A stretch of DNA of 64,000 nucleotides from Pseudomonadota bacterium. Its GTDB lineage: Bacteria; Pseudomonadota; Gammaproteobacteria; Steroidobacterales; Steroidobacteraceae. The notes beneath the pieces are model-generated. The model was not told where the DNA came from and ran no database searches. It was given only the letters and a program-made list of their open reading frames with translations. Made by a program: the position numbers and the translations under genes. The stretch's first letter is position 1, and every line of letters starts with the position of its first letter. Positions 1-7,522 of the stretch are shown here, in pieces. Location of the stretch: NCBI GenBank assembly GCA_023433465.1, contig JAEZCR010000026.1:1-64000 (forward strand), in the 5' to 3' direction.

Positions 1-1
1 G

Positions 2-670
2 AAGTATCACGGCGGCGTGGACGTAGCGGACGTCGGCAAGGAGAACCTGGCCGCGCTCGAGAAGGGATTGGTGAACCTCGAGCGGCACATCCACAACGTG
101 CGCAACCAGTACGGATTGGAGAGCGTGGTGGCCATCAACCATCGCGCCGAGGACACCGACGCGGAAATCAAACTACTGCAGGAGCGGCTGTCGCACCTCG
201 ACGTGAAGATCATCGTCGCCAGGCACTTCGCCGAGGGCGGCAAGGGCGCGGTCGAGCTCGCGAAGGAAGTCGTGCGGCTGTGCGAACTGCCCAGCAATTT
301 CCGCTTCGTGTACGAGGCCGAGCAGTCTCTGTGGGACAAGATGAAGACCATCGCGACGCAGGTATACGGCGCGCTCGACATCGTCGCGGACAGCAAGATC
401 CGCGCGCAGATCCGCGCGCTGCAGGAGGCGGGGTATGGTCACTACCCCGTGTGCGTGGCGAAGACGCAGTATTCGTTCTCGACGGATCCGAAGCTGCGCG
501 GCGCGCCGTCCGGACACGTCGTGAACATCCGCGAAGTACGCCTCGCGGCCGGCGCGGAGTTCGTCGTGATGATCTGCGGCGACATCATGACCATGCCGGG
601 TTTGCCGAAGGTGCCCGCCGCGAACAGCATCGACGTCGACGCCAGCGGCAAGATCGTCGGGCTGTTTTGA
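2..670 (+). CDS. fhs: Formate--tetrahydrofolate ligase, C-terminal part (5' end outside window)
   Basis: This is the C-terminal 222 residues of formyltetrahydrofolate synthetase, which makes 10-formyl-THF from formate, THF and ATP in cytosolic one-carbon metabolism. The reading frame is open from base 2 and enters from outside the window; the first internal GTG at 17 is not taken as the start because family-like residues (KYHGG) precede it. Recognisable family stretches are [36 protein letters not shown] and the highly conserved [13 protein letters not shown] close to the C terminus, followed by the usual ending GKIVGLF. The stop is followed within 3 bp by a large palindrome. The identification is firm; the N-terminal part, including the ATP-binding P-loop, cannot be seen. 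Confidence 0.95.
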   Translation, partial: KYHGGVDVADVGKENLAALEKGLVNLERHIHNVRNQYGLESVVAINHRAEDTDAEIKLLQERLSHLDVKIIVARHFAEGGKGAVELAKEVVRLCELPSNFRFVYEAEQSLWDKMKTIATQVYGALDIVADSKIRAQIRALQEAGYGHYPVCVAKTQYSFSTDPKLRGAPSGHVVNIREVRLAAGAEFVVMICGDIMTMPGLPKVPAANSIDVDASGKIVGLF

Positions 671-672
671 AA

Positions 673-752
673 TCGGGGACAGATCTATTTATTGACGATA
701 ACGGCCCGCGGATTCAGTCTTCGTTATCGTCAATAAATAGATCTGTCCCCGA
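673..752. repeat. REP-like palindrome, 31-bp arms
   Basis: The left arm 673-703 and right arm 722-752 are perfect inverted copies around an 18-bp loop. The outer tip reads TCGGGGACAGATCT. This type of GGGGACAG-tipped palindrome resembles REP elements moved by REP-associated tyrosine transposases, though no such transposase is in the window. It lies 2 bp after the fhs stop and its right arm touches the ATG of the sigma-factor gene, so it may end fhs transcription and also fold over the start of the next gene. Confidence 0.85.
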
Positions 753-2009
753 ATGCCAGCCGCCGACATCGCGCGCGTCCGCGCGGAGATCGATTCCCTT
801 TACCGTCGAGAATCGCGCCGGGTGCTCGCGACGCTGATCCGCCTGCTCGGGGATTTCGAGCGCGCCGAAGAAGCGCTGCACGAAGCCTTCCGCACGGCGA
901 TGGAGAAGTGGCCGAGCGAAGGTTTGCCGCAGAACCCTACCTCCTGGCTGGTCTCGGCGGGTCGATTCAAGTCCATCGACAAGCAGCGCCGCGAGAAGCG
1001 CTTCGATCATCTCGAGGATCGGCCGGACGTGAGCGAATCGCTCGCGGACGAATCCGCGGCGCCCGACGAACTGCCCGAGCTCCTCGAGGACGACCAGCTG
1101 CGGCTCATCTTCACCTGCTGCCACCCCGCCCTCGCGCCGGACGCGCAGGTCGCCCTCACGCTGCGCGAGGTCTGCGGACTAACTACCGAGGAGATCGCCG
1201 CGGCGTTCCTCACGCCCACACCCACCATCGCGCAACGCATCGTGCGCGCGAAGGCCAAGATCCGCGAGGCGAACATTCCGTACCAGGTCCCGGCCCGCAA
1301 CGAGCTGCCCGAGCGTCTCGAGAACGTGCTGCGCGTGGTGTACCTGGTCTTCAACGAAGGTTATTCGGCAAGCGGCGGTGAATCCGCGACGCGGCCTGAC
1401 GTGTCCGGCGAGGCGATCCGCCTGGGACGCCTGGTATTCGACCTGCTCCCCGACAGCGAGGTGCGCGGCCTGCTGGCATTGATGCTGCTCCATGAGTCGC
1501 GCCGGGAAACGCGCGCGACGCCGGAAGGCGACCTGATCCTGCTCGACGAGCAGGACCGCACGCGTTGGAACCGCGCCCTCATCGAAGAAGGCATCGCACA
1601 CGTGCGTGCCGCCTTCGCCTCGCCGGCGGTCGGACCGTATGCATTGCAGGCGGCGATCGCCGCGGTTCACGCGGAAGCGCCGAGCGCCGATGCCACGGAC
1701 TGGAACGAGATCGTCGGTTTGTACGACCTGCTGCAGCAGGCCGCGCCCTCACCCATCGTCGCGCTCAACCGCACGGTTGCGATTGCGATGCGCGACGGCC
1801 CGGCTGCCGGCCTCACCGCGCTGGACGAACTGCTCGCCGGCGGCCAGCTCGACAAATACCAGCTCGCGCACGCCGCGCGCGCGGACTTCTGCCGCCGCCT
1901 CGGTCGCCACGCCGAGGCCCGCAAGTCCTACGAACGCGCGATCTCGCTCACCGCCCAGGGCCCTGCCCGCCGCTTCCTCGAACGCCGCCTGGCCGCGCTG
2001 CCCGCCTAG
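753..2009 (+). CDS. ECF RNA polymerase sigma factor with C-terminal helical/TPR extension (ECF42-type)
   Basis: This 418-aa extracytoplasmic-function sigma factor has the sigma2 region at about 10-75, sigma4 at about 115-175 (LTLREVCGLTTEEIAAAF helix-turn-helix) and a long C-terminal domain of about 230 residues ending in TPR-like helices (YQLAHAARADFCRRLGRHAEA). This layout, with the motif LVFNEGYSASGG after sigma4, is that of group ECF42, which lacks a classical anti-sigma factor and is linked genetically to DGPF-family proteins; exactly such a gene follows at 2107. The ATG at 753 is the only sensible start, but the arm of a 31-bp palindrome abuts it and no Shine-Dalgarno sequence is visible, so translation may be leaderless or structure-controlled. 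The class call is strong; the stimulus is unknown. Confidence 0.9.
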   Translation: MPAADIARVRAEIDSLYRRESRRVLATLIRLLGDFERAEEALHEAFRTAMEKWPSEGLPQNPTSWLVSAGRFKSIDKQRREKRFDHLEDRPDVSESLADESAAPDELPELLEDDQLRLIFTCCHPALAPDAQVALTLREVCGLTTEEIAAAFLTPTPTIAQRIVRAKAKIREANIPYQVPARNELPERLENVLRVVYLVFNEGYSASGGESATRPDVSGEAIRLGRLVFDLLPDSEVRGLLALMLLHESRRETRATPEGDLILLDEQDRTRWNRALIEEGIAHVRAAFASPAVGPYALQAAIAAVHAEAPSADATDWNEIVGLYDLLQQAAPSPIVALNRTVAIAMRDGPAAGLTALDELLAGGQLDKYQLAHAARADFCRRLGRHAEARKSYERAISLTAQGPARRFLERRLAALPA

Positions 2010-2030
2010 GCCCCTTCTCCCGGGTTTTCC

Positions 2031-2045
2031 GTGCCAGGCACCTTT
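2031..2045. repeat. Short palindrome GTGCC-A-GGCAC followed by CTTTT
   Basis: A perfect 11-bp palindrome (2031-2041) runs into a T-rich tract, 21 bp after the sigma-factor stop. The stem is short for an intrinsic terminator, and loosely similar CTGGCAC/GTGCCAG segments flank 6180 and 6246. It could be a weak terminator or part of a small dispersed repeat. Confidence 0.4.
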
Positions 2046-2058
2046 TCTCAAAGACCCG

Positions 2059-2085
2059 TGTCGATTTGCGACCCGTCCGAACGAC
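2059..2085 (+). promoter_or_regulatory. Candidate ECF42-dependent promoter
   Basis: TGTCGA (2059-2064), a 17-bp spacer, then CGAC (2082-2085) lies just upstream of the DGPF gene. From memory, the motif reported for ECF42 sigma factors is TGTCGA at -35 and CGA/TC at -10, which this matches. The position, 22 bp before the GTG start, is right for a promoter with a short leader. This is an inference from motif and context. Confidence 0.6.
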
Positions 2086-2106
2086 CAGTTCCCAAGGAGA
2101 CCTATC

Positions 2107-2481
2107 GTGAAATACCTGTGCCTCGTCTACCTGTCGCCCGAGCAGTGGAATGCCATTCCCGACGCCGATTGCGCCCAATACGGCAAGGGGCTGCGTGACA
2201 GCGGCCACTGGATCACCGGTTCGGCGCTGCAGCCCACGCATGCCGCCACGACCGTGCGCGTGCGCAATGGCCAGGTGACGGTCACCGACGGCCCGTTCGC
2301 CGAGACCAAGGAACAGCTCGCGGGCTTCTACATGATCGAGGCGCGCGACCTCAACGAGGCCATCTCGCTCGCCTCGAAGATCCCCCCAGCTCGTGCCGGC
2401 AGCATCGAAGTACGCCCCGCGCGCGAGCTCGACGTCCCCGCCGAACTGCGCGCGCCCGACGCGGCACGCCACACCGGCTGA
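2107..2481 (+). CDS. DGPF-domain (YCII-related) protein
   Basis: This 124-aa cytosolic protein of the YCII/DGPF family carries the signature TDGPFAETKEQLAGFYMIEA in its middle (roughly residues 59-78). The GTG start at 2107 is chosen because AAGGAGA (2094-2100) sits 6 bp upstream and the product then begins MKYLCLVYL, the usual N terminus. DGPF proteins are the conserved genomic partners and targets of ECF42 sigma factors, and this gene follows one directly behind a matching promoter motif. The biochemical role of the family is not settled; YCII homologues have a dimeric ferredoxin-like fold. The family assignment is sure, the function open. Confidence 0.88.
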   Translation: MKYLCLVYLSPEQWNAIPDADCAQYGKGLRDSGHWITGSALQPTHAATTVRVRNGQVTVTDGPFAETKEQLAGFYMIEARDLNEAISLASKIPPARAGSIEVRPARELDVPAELRAPDAARHTG

Positions 2482-2500
2482 CCCACCCTGAGGAACCGCC

Positions 2501-2905
2501 ATGCACTCGCAGATCTTCGTCAACCTGCCCGTCAAGGACCTGAAACGCTCCGTCGACTTCTTCACGAAGCTCGGCTACACGTTCAACCCGCAGTTCACCG
2601 ACGAGAACGCGACCTGCATGATCCTCGGCGACAATCTCTTCGTGATGCTGCTGGTCGAGAAGTTCTTCAGCTCGTTCACCAGCAAGGGCATCACCGACAC
2701 GACGAAGACCACCGAAGTGCTGACCTGCGTTGCGTGCGATTCGCGCTCGCAGGTCGACGAACTGGTCGCGAAGGCCCGCGCCGCCGGCGCGCCTGTGCCG
2801 CGCCAGCCCCAGGACCACGGCTTCATGTACGCCCACGGCTACGAGGATCTCGATGGCCATACCTGGGAGCTCGTGCACATGACCGGCCTGCCGCCGCAGG
2901 CTTGA
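2501..2905 (+). CDS. VOC (glyoxalase/bleomycin-resistance) family protein
   Basis: This 134-aa protein shows the vicinal-oxygen-chelate fold pattern: it starts with IFVNLPVKDLKRSVDFFTKLGY and ends with the paired second half YAHGYEDLDGHTWELVHM, where the Glu of WELV is the usual metal ligand position. It starts at ATG 2501 with AGGAA upstream and lies 19 bp after the DGPF gene, so it belongs to the ECF42-linked operon. VOC proteins include lyases, dioxygenases and antibiotic-binding proteins; nothing here fixes the substrate. The last bases overlap the TTG start of the next hydrolase gene. Confidence 0.85.
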   Translation: MHSQIFVNLPVKDLKRSVDFFTKLGYTFNPQFTDENATCMILGDNLFVMLLVEKFFSSFTSKGITDTTKTTEVLTCVACDSRSQVDELVAKARAAGAPVPRQPQDHGFMYAHGYEDLDGHTWELVHMTGLPPQA

Positions 2906-3717
2906 GCGAAGAACCGTTTCCCCGCAAGACCGACTTCGTCACCTCGTGCGACGGCACGCGCATCGCCTGCGAGATCGTGGGCTCGGGCCCCACCGTGATC
3001 CTCGTCGACGGCGCCTTCTGCTTCCGCGCGATGGGCCCGATGCCCAAGCTCGCGAAGGAGCTCGTGACCCACGGCCTGCGCGTGCTCACCTACGACCGCC
3101 GCGCGCGCGGCGAGAGCGGCGACACGAAGCCTTACGCCGTCGAACGCGAGATCGAGGACATCGACGCGCTGATCGGCGCCGCCGGCGGCCGGGCCTGGCT
3201 GTATGGCATCTCGTCGGGCGCCGCGCTCGCGCTGGCGGCCGGCGCGGCCGGCTTGCCCGTCGACGGCCTGATGCTCTACGAACCGCCGTTCATGGTCGGC
3301 CCGCACGCCCGCACCGTGCCGGCCGATCACACCGCCGCACTCACACGCATGATCGCGGAAGACCGCCGCTCCGACGCGGTGACTTACTACCTGCGCGACA
3401 TCATCGGCATTCCGCGAATCCTGCCGTTCTTCTTCCGCCTCACGCCGATGTGGCGAAAGATGAAAGCGATCGCGCCGTCCCTGCCCTACGACTCCGCGGT
3501 GATGGGCGACTTCCAGTTGCCCGCCGCGCGCGCCGCCGCGATCCGCGTCCCGACTCTGGTACTCGACGGCGAGAAGACCTGGCCCATGCTCCGCGACGCC
3601 GCCAATGCCCTGGCGGCGGCGATTCCCGGCGCCCGGGCGCGCTCCCTCCCCAAGCAGACCCACAACGTCGCCGCCCGGGCCATCGCCCCCGTCCTGGCGT
3701 CCTTTATCAAGTCGTAA
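2902..3717 (+). CDS. Alpha/beta hydrolase
   Basis: This 271-aa cytosolic hydrolase has the nucleophile elbow GISSG (serine in YGISSGAALAL), an acid candidate in VLDGEKTW and a terminal His candidate in KQTHNVAARA, in the order expected of the alpha/beta-hydrolase fold. I chose the TTG at 2902, which overlaps the TGA of the VOC gene (TTGA), since no closer ATG leaves the first strand intact; an ATG start further upstream would overlap the VOC gene heavily. The coupling suggests a four-gene unit: sigma factor, DGPF, VOC and hydrolase. The substrate is unknown. Confidence 0.8.
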   Translation: MSEEPFPRKTDFVTSCDGTRIACEIVGSGPTVILVDGAFCFRAMGPMPKLAKELVTHGLRVLTYDRRARGESGDTKPYAVEREIEDIDALIGAAGGRAWLYGISSGAALALAAGAAGLPVDGLMLYEPPFMVGPHARTVPADHTAALTRMIAEDRRSDAVTYYLRDIIGIPRILPFFFRLTPMWRKMKAIAPSLPYDSAVMGDFQLPAARAAAIRVPTLVLDGEKTWPMLRDAANALAAAIPGARARSLPKQTHNVAARAIAPVLASFIKS

Positions 3718-3830
3718 CTCGTTGATTTGTGACGGCCGTTGGTCCGCCGGGAGAATCCGCCCCGGCCGGGTCAAGTGAGCCGCCGGGCGGCCGTTAACGG
3801 GTCGGGTCAATCCACAACGAAAAATCGCCC

Positions 3831-4718
3831 ATGACAGCCACCTCGCAGGCCAGCACGGCAGAACACGTCGACCAGATCCTGAGCGCCGCGATCGCGGACG
3901 AAACGCTCACGTTGCCGCCGCTGCCGCAGATCGCCGTCGAGGTCATGCGCCTCACTCGCGACGAGCCGCACACAGACGAGGAAAGCGACGCCAGCGCCGC
4001 CGAGCTCGCGCGGCTCATCCAGCGCGACGTGTCGCTCGCCGGCCAGGTCATGCGCGTCGCGAATTCCGCGCTGTACGCGCGCCGCACGCCCGTGGTCACG
4101 CTATCGCAGGCCATCGCCTGGCTCGGCGTGCGCGAGATCCGCAACATCGCCTACGCCGCGGCCGTGCAGGGCCAGATCTTCGAATCCACCTACTTCCGGC
4201 GCGAGATGGCGGAGATCTGGCGCGAATCGGTCATCACTGCGCTGTTCGCGCAGGAAATCGCGCGCCTCAAGCGCCGCAATGTCGAGTCCGCCTATCTATG
4301 TGGACTGCTGCACCGCGTGGGTTACGCGGTAATGCTGAACCGAATGGGCGCCGCCGCGATCGCTCACCAGTTGTCGATCGACGCGTTGACAGTCACGCGT
4401 TACGCGGCCGGGCACGAAGCGCGCGTCGGCGCGCATCTCGCGGCGACCTGGCACCTGCCGCTGTCGGTCGCCTCCGCGATCGCGCACTGGCGCAACCCGG
4501 TCGACGCGGGTCACGCCCGCACCGAGGTGATGGAAGTCGCGCTCGCGCGGCAGATATCCGACGAGCTGCGCGCGCCCGGCGCGGGCGGCGAACTGCCCGA
4601 CTCCATGCTCGGACCCGTGTCGCGCTGGATGGACGACCTGTCCATCTACCCCGACGAGCTGTTCACGATCATGGCGCAGCGCGCCGCGATCTACGCCACG
4701 GCGGAGAGTTACGCGTGA
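3831..4718 (+). CDS. HDOD-domain signalling protein
   Basis: This 295-aa protein is built mainly of one HDOD domain: the start motif LPPLPQIAVEVMRLT, then AELARLIQRDVSLAGQVMRVANSALY and SLSQ-like TLSQAIAWLGVREIRNIAYA. HDOD proteins resemble HD-type phosphodiesterases but usually lack the metal-binding HD pair and act as scaffolds in signalling, often linked to motility or cell-cycle control. It starts at the ATG at 3831. Its stop overlaps the GTG start of sthA (GTGA), so the two are translated together, which is an unexpected partnership. The role is inferred from family only. Confidence 0.88.
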   Translation: MTATSQASTAEHVDQILSAAIADETLTLPPLPQIAVEVMRLTRDEPHTDEESDASAAELARLIQRDVSLAGQVMRVANSALYARRTPVVTLSQAIAWLGVREIRNIAYAAAVQGQIFESTYFRREMAEIWRESVITALFAQEIARLKRRNVESAYLCGLLHRVGYAVMLNRMGAAAIAHQLSIDALTVTRYAAGHEARVGAHLAATWHLPLSVASAIAHWRNPVDAGHARTEVMEVALARQISDELRAPGAGGELPDSMLGPVSRWMDDLSIYPDELFTIMAQRAAIYATAESYA

Positions 4719-6169
4719 GCGCCGCCGGCTGGAATCACACTTTCGACGTGGTGGTCATCGGCTCGGGCCCCGCCGGTCAGAAGGCCGCGATCCAGGCGGC
4801 GAAGGCCGGACGGCGCGTCGCCATCATCGAACGCGACCGGCAGGTCGGCGGCGCCTGCGTGCACACCGGCACGATCCCGAGCAAGTCCCTGCGCGAACAC
4901 GCGCTGCGCCAGCGCGTGCGCCAGGTCAATCTCATGGAAGCGCGGCTGCAGTCGCTGCTCGACGGCGTCGGCGGCACGGTCGCCGCGCACGACGCGTACA
5001 TGGCCGCGCAGCTCGACCGCAACGACATCACGCTGCTGAGGGGCCGCGCGAGCTTCGTTGCGCCCCAAGGGCGCGCAAATGAAGAACAGCCCCACGAGCT
5101 CACCATGCGCCGCATCGACGGCTCGCAGTCCAGCATCCATGCGCCGATCGTCATAATCACGACGGGCTCGCGCCCACGCGTGCCGCCCCAACTACCCATC
5201 GACCACGAGCACCTGCTCGACAGCGATTCGATCCTCTCGCTGGCCTATCTTCCGCGCAGCCTGCTGGTGCTCGGGGGCGGCGTCATCGCGAGCGAATACG
5301 CTTCCATGTTCGCGGCGCTCGGCTGCCAGGTCACGCAGGCGGACGAGCTCGATCAGCCGCTCGCATTCCTGGATCCCGAGCTCACGGAGTTCTACGTCGA
5401 CGAGCTGCGCCGCAACGGCGGCGAATACCTGCCGAACGCCGAAGCCGTGAGCGCGCGCTTCGACGGCGTTTCGCAGGTGCGCACCGAATTCCGCGACGGC
5501 CGCGTCATCGTCTCCGACAAGGTGCTCGTCGCGCTCGGCCGAGTCGCCAACGTCGACACCCTCGATCTCGAGGCCGCGGGCATCAAGCTCACCGCGCGCG
5601 GCCACGTGCAGGTCGACGAGAACCTGCAGACGACCGCGTCCGGCGTGTACGCCGCGGGCGACGTGATCGGTCCGCCCGCGCTCGCCTCGGTGTCGATGGA
5701 ACAGGGTCGGCGCGCGGCGTGCCATGCGCTGGGACTCCTGGTCCCGTCCGATCCGGTCTCGCGCCTGCCCTCCGGCGTCTACACGATTCCGGAAATCGCG
5801 ACTGTCGGCCTCGATGAACACGGCGCGCGCCGGCACTTCGGCGGCGCGCTCGTCGGCCGCGCGCGTTTCGAGGAGATCGCTCGTGGGCACATCAACGGCA
5901 GCGCGCGCGGCATTCTCAAGCTCATCGCCGACCCAGGCGGCCGCCGCGTGGTCGGCGTGCAGATCGCGGGAGATTCGGCGACGGAGCTCGTGCACATCGG
6001 GCAGATAGGCCTCGCGGCGGAGCTCGACGTCGATGCCTACGTCGACAACGTGTTCAATTTCCCGACGATGGCCGAGGCGTATCGAATCGCGGCGCTCGAC
6101 ATCGTGAAGCAGCGGGCGAAGCACATCACGGCGGACACCGTGGCCGACGCCGCCGCGGCGGTGCTGTAA
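4715..6169 (+). CDS. sthA: Soluble pyridine nucleotide transhydrogenase
   Basis: This 484-aa FAD enzyme exchanges reducing equivalents between NADPH and NAD+ in the cytosol. It has the FAD dinucleotide motif GSGPAG (16-21), the SthA-type segment GGACVHTGTIPSKSLR (45-60), in which the second redox Cys of ordinary disulfide reductases is replaced, the NAD motif GGGVIASEYA, the FAD motif VYAAGDVIGPP and the dimerisation domain with NVFNFPTMAEAYR. Lack of the CxxxxC pair separates SthA from lipoamide or mercuric reductases. The GTG start at 4715 overlaps the stop of the HDOD gene and yields the usual N terminus. The length agrees with the family (about 465-485). Confidence 0.93.
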   Translation: MSAAGWNHTFDVVVIGSGPAGQKAAIQAAKAGRRVAIIERDRQVGGACVHTGTIPSKSLREHALRQRVRQVNLMEARLQSLLDGVGGTVAAHDAYMAAQLDRNDITLLRGRASFVAPQGRANEEQPHELTMRRIDGSQSSIHAPIVIITTGSRPRVPPQLPIDHEHLLDSDSILSLAYLPRSLLVLGGGVIASEYASMFAALGCQVTQADELDQPLAFLDPELTEFYVDELRRNGGEYLPNAEAVSARFDGVSQVRTEFRDGRVIVSDKVLVALGRVANVDTLDLEAAGIKLTARGHVQVDENLQTTASGVYAAGDVIGPPALASVSMEQGRRAACHALGLLVPSDPVSRLPSGVYTIPEIATVGLDEHGARRHFGGALVGRARFEEIARGHINGSARGILKLIADPGGRRVVGVQIAGDSATELVHIGQIGLAAELDVDAYVDNVFNFPTMAEAYRIAALDIVKQRAKHITADTVADAAAAVL

Positions 6170-6275
6170 CGCCCTGTCTCCTGGCACTGCTCCGCACTGC
6201 GCGGGTCGCGGACTCCCTGAATCGCGGCACGACGGAAGCTCGTCAGGTGCCAGATTTTTGCTTAGGCTCGATTCC

Positions 6276-7028
6276 ATGGCCCAAGAGTCCGAGCAGTATG
6301 TACGAGAGATCAAACTACGGCGGGAACGAGTGACTTCGTTCGACCAGTATCCGTTCTCTCTCTCCGTCGCACGCAACCTTCACACACTCCCATTGCATCC
6401 GGCAGTGACTTTCATCGTCGGCGAGAACGGCAGTGGCAAATCTACGCTCCTTGAAGCGATCGCCGTGGCTTGGGGCTTCAATCCGGAAGGCGGTACCAGG
6501 AACTTCCGCTTTCAGACTCGCGGATCGCACTCGCACCTTCATGAGTATCTGACGTTGATCAAGGGAAGCCGCCGGCCAAGGGATGGCTTTTTCCTGCGGG
6601 CAGAGAGCTTCTTCAATCTCGCCACTGATATTGAACGCTTGGACGCCGAACCAGCCCCGGCGCCGCCGATCATCGATTCTTATGGCGGACGCTCCCTCCA
6701 CGAGCAATCACATGGCGAGTCGTTCTTCTCGTTGATGATGAACCGCTTCGGCGGCCACGCCTTCTATGTCCTCGACGAACCGGAAGCCGCGCTTTCGCCC
6801 TCACGCCAGCTGGCGATGATCGCGCGCATTCACAATCTCGTGCAGTCGCACTCGCAATTCGTCATCGCCACTCACTCGCCGATTCTCATGGCATATCCGG
6901 AGGCGTGGCTGTATCAGATCACTCCAGATGGGCTTGCGCGCATCGAGTATCGACAAACCGAGCACTTCATCGTCGCAAAGCGATTCTTGAACGACCCCGA
7001 GGCGCAGCTCGATCGATTTTTGACGTAG
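6276..7028 (+). CDS. Stand-alone ABC/OLD-like ATPase
   Basis: This 250-aa single-domain ATPase has a Walker A GENGSGKST (49-57), a Q-loop region, Walker B YVLDEPEAALSP and a switch His in VIATHSPILMAYP. The short form, with the lid region GGRSLHEQSHGESFFSLM taking the place of the ABC signature, belongs to the predicted ATP-binding proteins related to the RecF/SMC/OLD superfamily, not to transporters. There is no partner nuclease beside it, unlike OLD or Gabija systems. The ATG at 6276 is preferred over TTG 6258. It lies alone between sthA and a convergent gene; the upstream 100 bp hold a loose CTGGCAC/GTGCCAG inverted pair. The function is unknown. Confidence 0.8.
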   Translation: MAQESEQYVREIKLRRERVTSFDQYPFSLSVARNLHTLPLHPAVTFIVGENGSGKSTLLEAIAVAWGFNPEGGTRNFRFQTRGSHSHLHEYLTLIKGSRRPRDGFFLRAESFFNLATDIERLDAEPAPAPPIIDSYGGRSLHEQSHGESFFSLMMNRFGGHAFYVLDEPEAALSPSRQLAMIARIHNLVQSHSQFVIATHSPILMAYPEAWLYQITPDGLARIEYRQTEHFIVAKRFLNDPEAQLDRFLT

Positions 7029-7044
7029 AAATCGCTCGGACGCA

Positions 7045-7521
7045 TCACAGGCCGAGATCACTCAGGCTCGGATGATCGTCGGGCCGCCTCCCCAGCGGCC
7101 AGCGGAACTTGCGCTCCGCCTCCGTGATGATCACGTCGTTGATGCTCGCGTGCCTGCGACGCATGAGGCCCAGTTCGTCGAACTCCCAGTTCTCGTTGCC
7201 GTAAGAACGGAACCAGTGACCGGAGTCGTCGCGCCACTCGTACGCGAAGCGCACCGCGATACGCGCGCCCTCGAACGCCCAGACTTCCTTGATCAGGCGG
7301 TAATCGAGCTCCTTCGCCCACTTGCGCTTCAGGAACTCGACGATGGCCGGCCGGCCCGAGAAGAACTCGGCGCGATTGCGCCACGCGCTATCTACCGTGT
7401 AGGCGAGCGACACGCGCTCAGGATCGCGCGAATTCCACGCATCCTCCGCGGCGCGCGCCTTCTGCGCCGCCGTCTCGCGCGTGAACGGCGGATACGGCGG
7501 TCGTCCCGCGGGCGCGTTCAT
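7045..7521 (-). CDS. NTF2-like (DUF1348/SnoaL-type) protein
   Basis: This 158-aa cone-fold protein matches the DUF1348 branch of the NTF2-like superfamily: [26 protein letters not shown], then [46 protein letters not shown] and [11 protein letters not shown]. Such proteins are small cytosolic enzymes or ligand binders without a general assigned reaction. Its ATG follows the TonB-receptor stop after a single base on the minus strand, so the pair is probably co-transcribed. The family is sure; the role is not. Confidence 0.87.
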   Translation of the reverse strand: MNAPAGRPPYPPFTRETAAQKARAAEDAWNSRDPERVSLAYTVDSAWRNRAEFFSGRPAIVEFLKRKWAKELDYRLIKEVWAFEGARIAVRFAYEWRDDSGHWFRSYGNENWEFDELGLMRRRHASINDVIITEAERKFRWPLGRRPDDHPSLSDLGL

Positions 7522-7522
7522 C

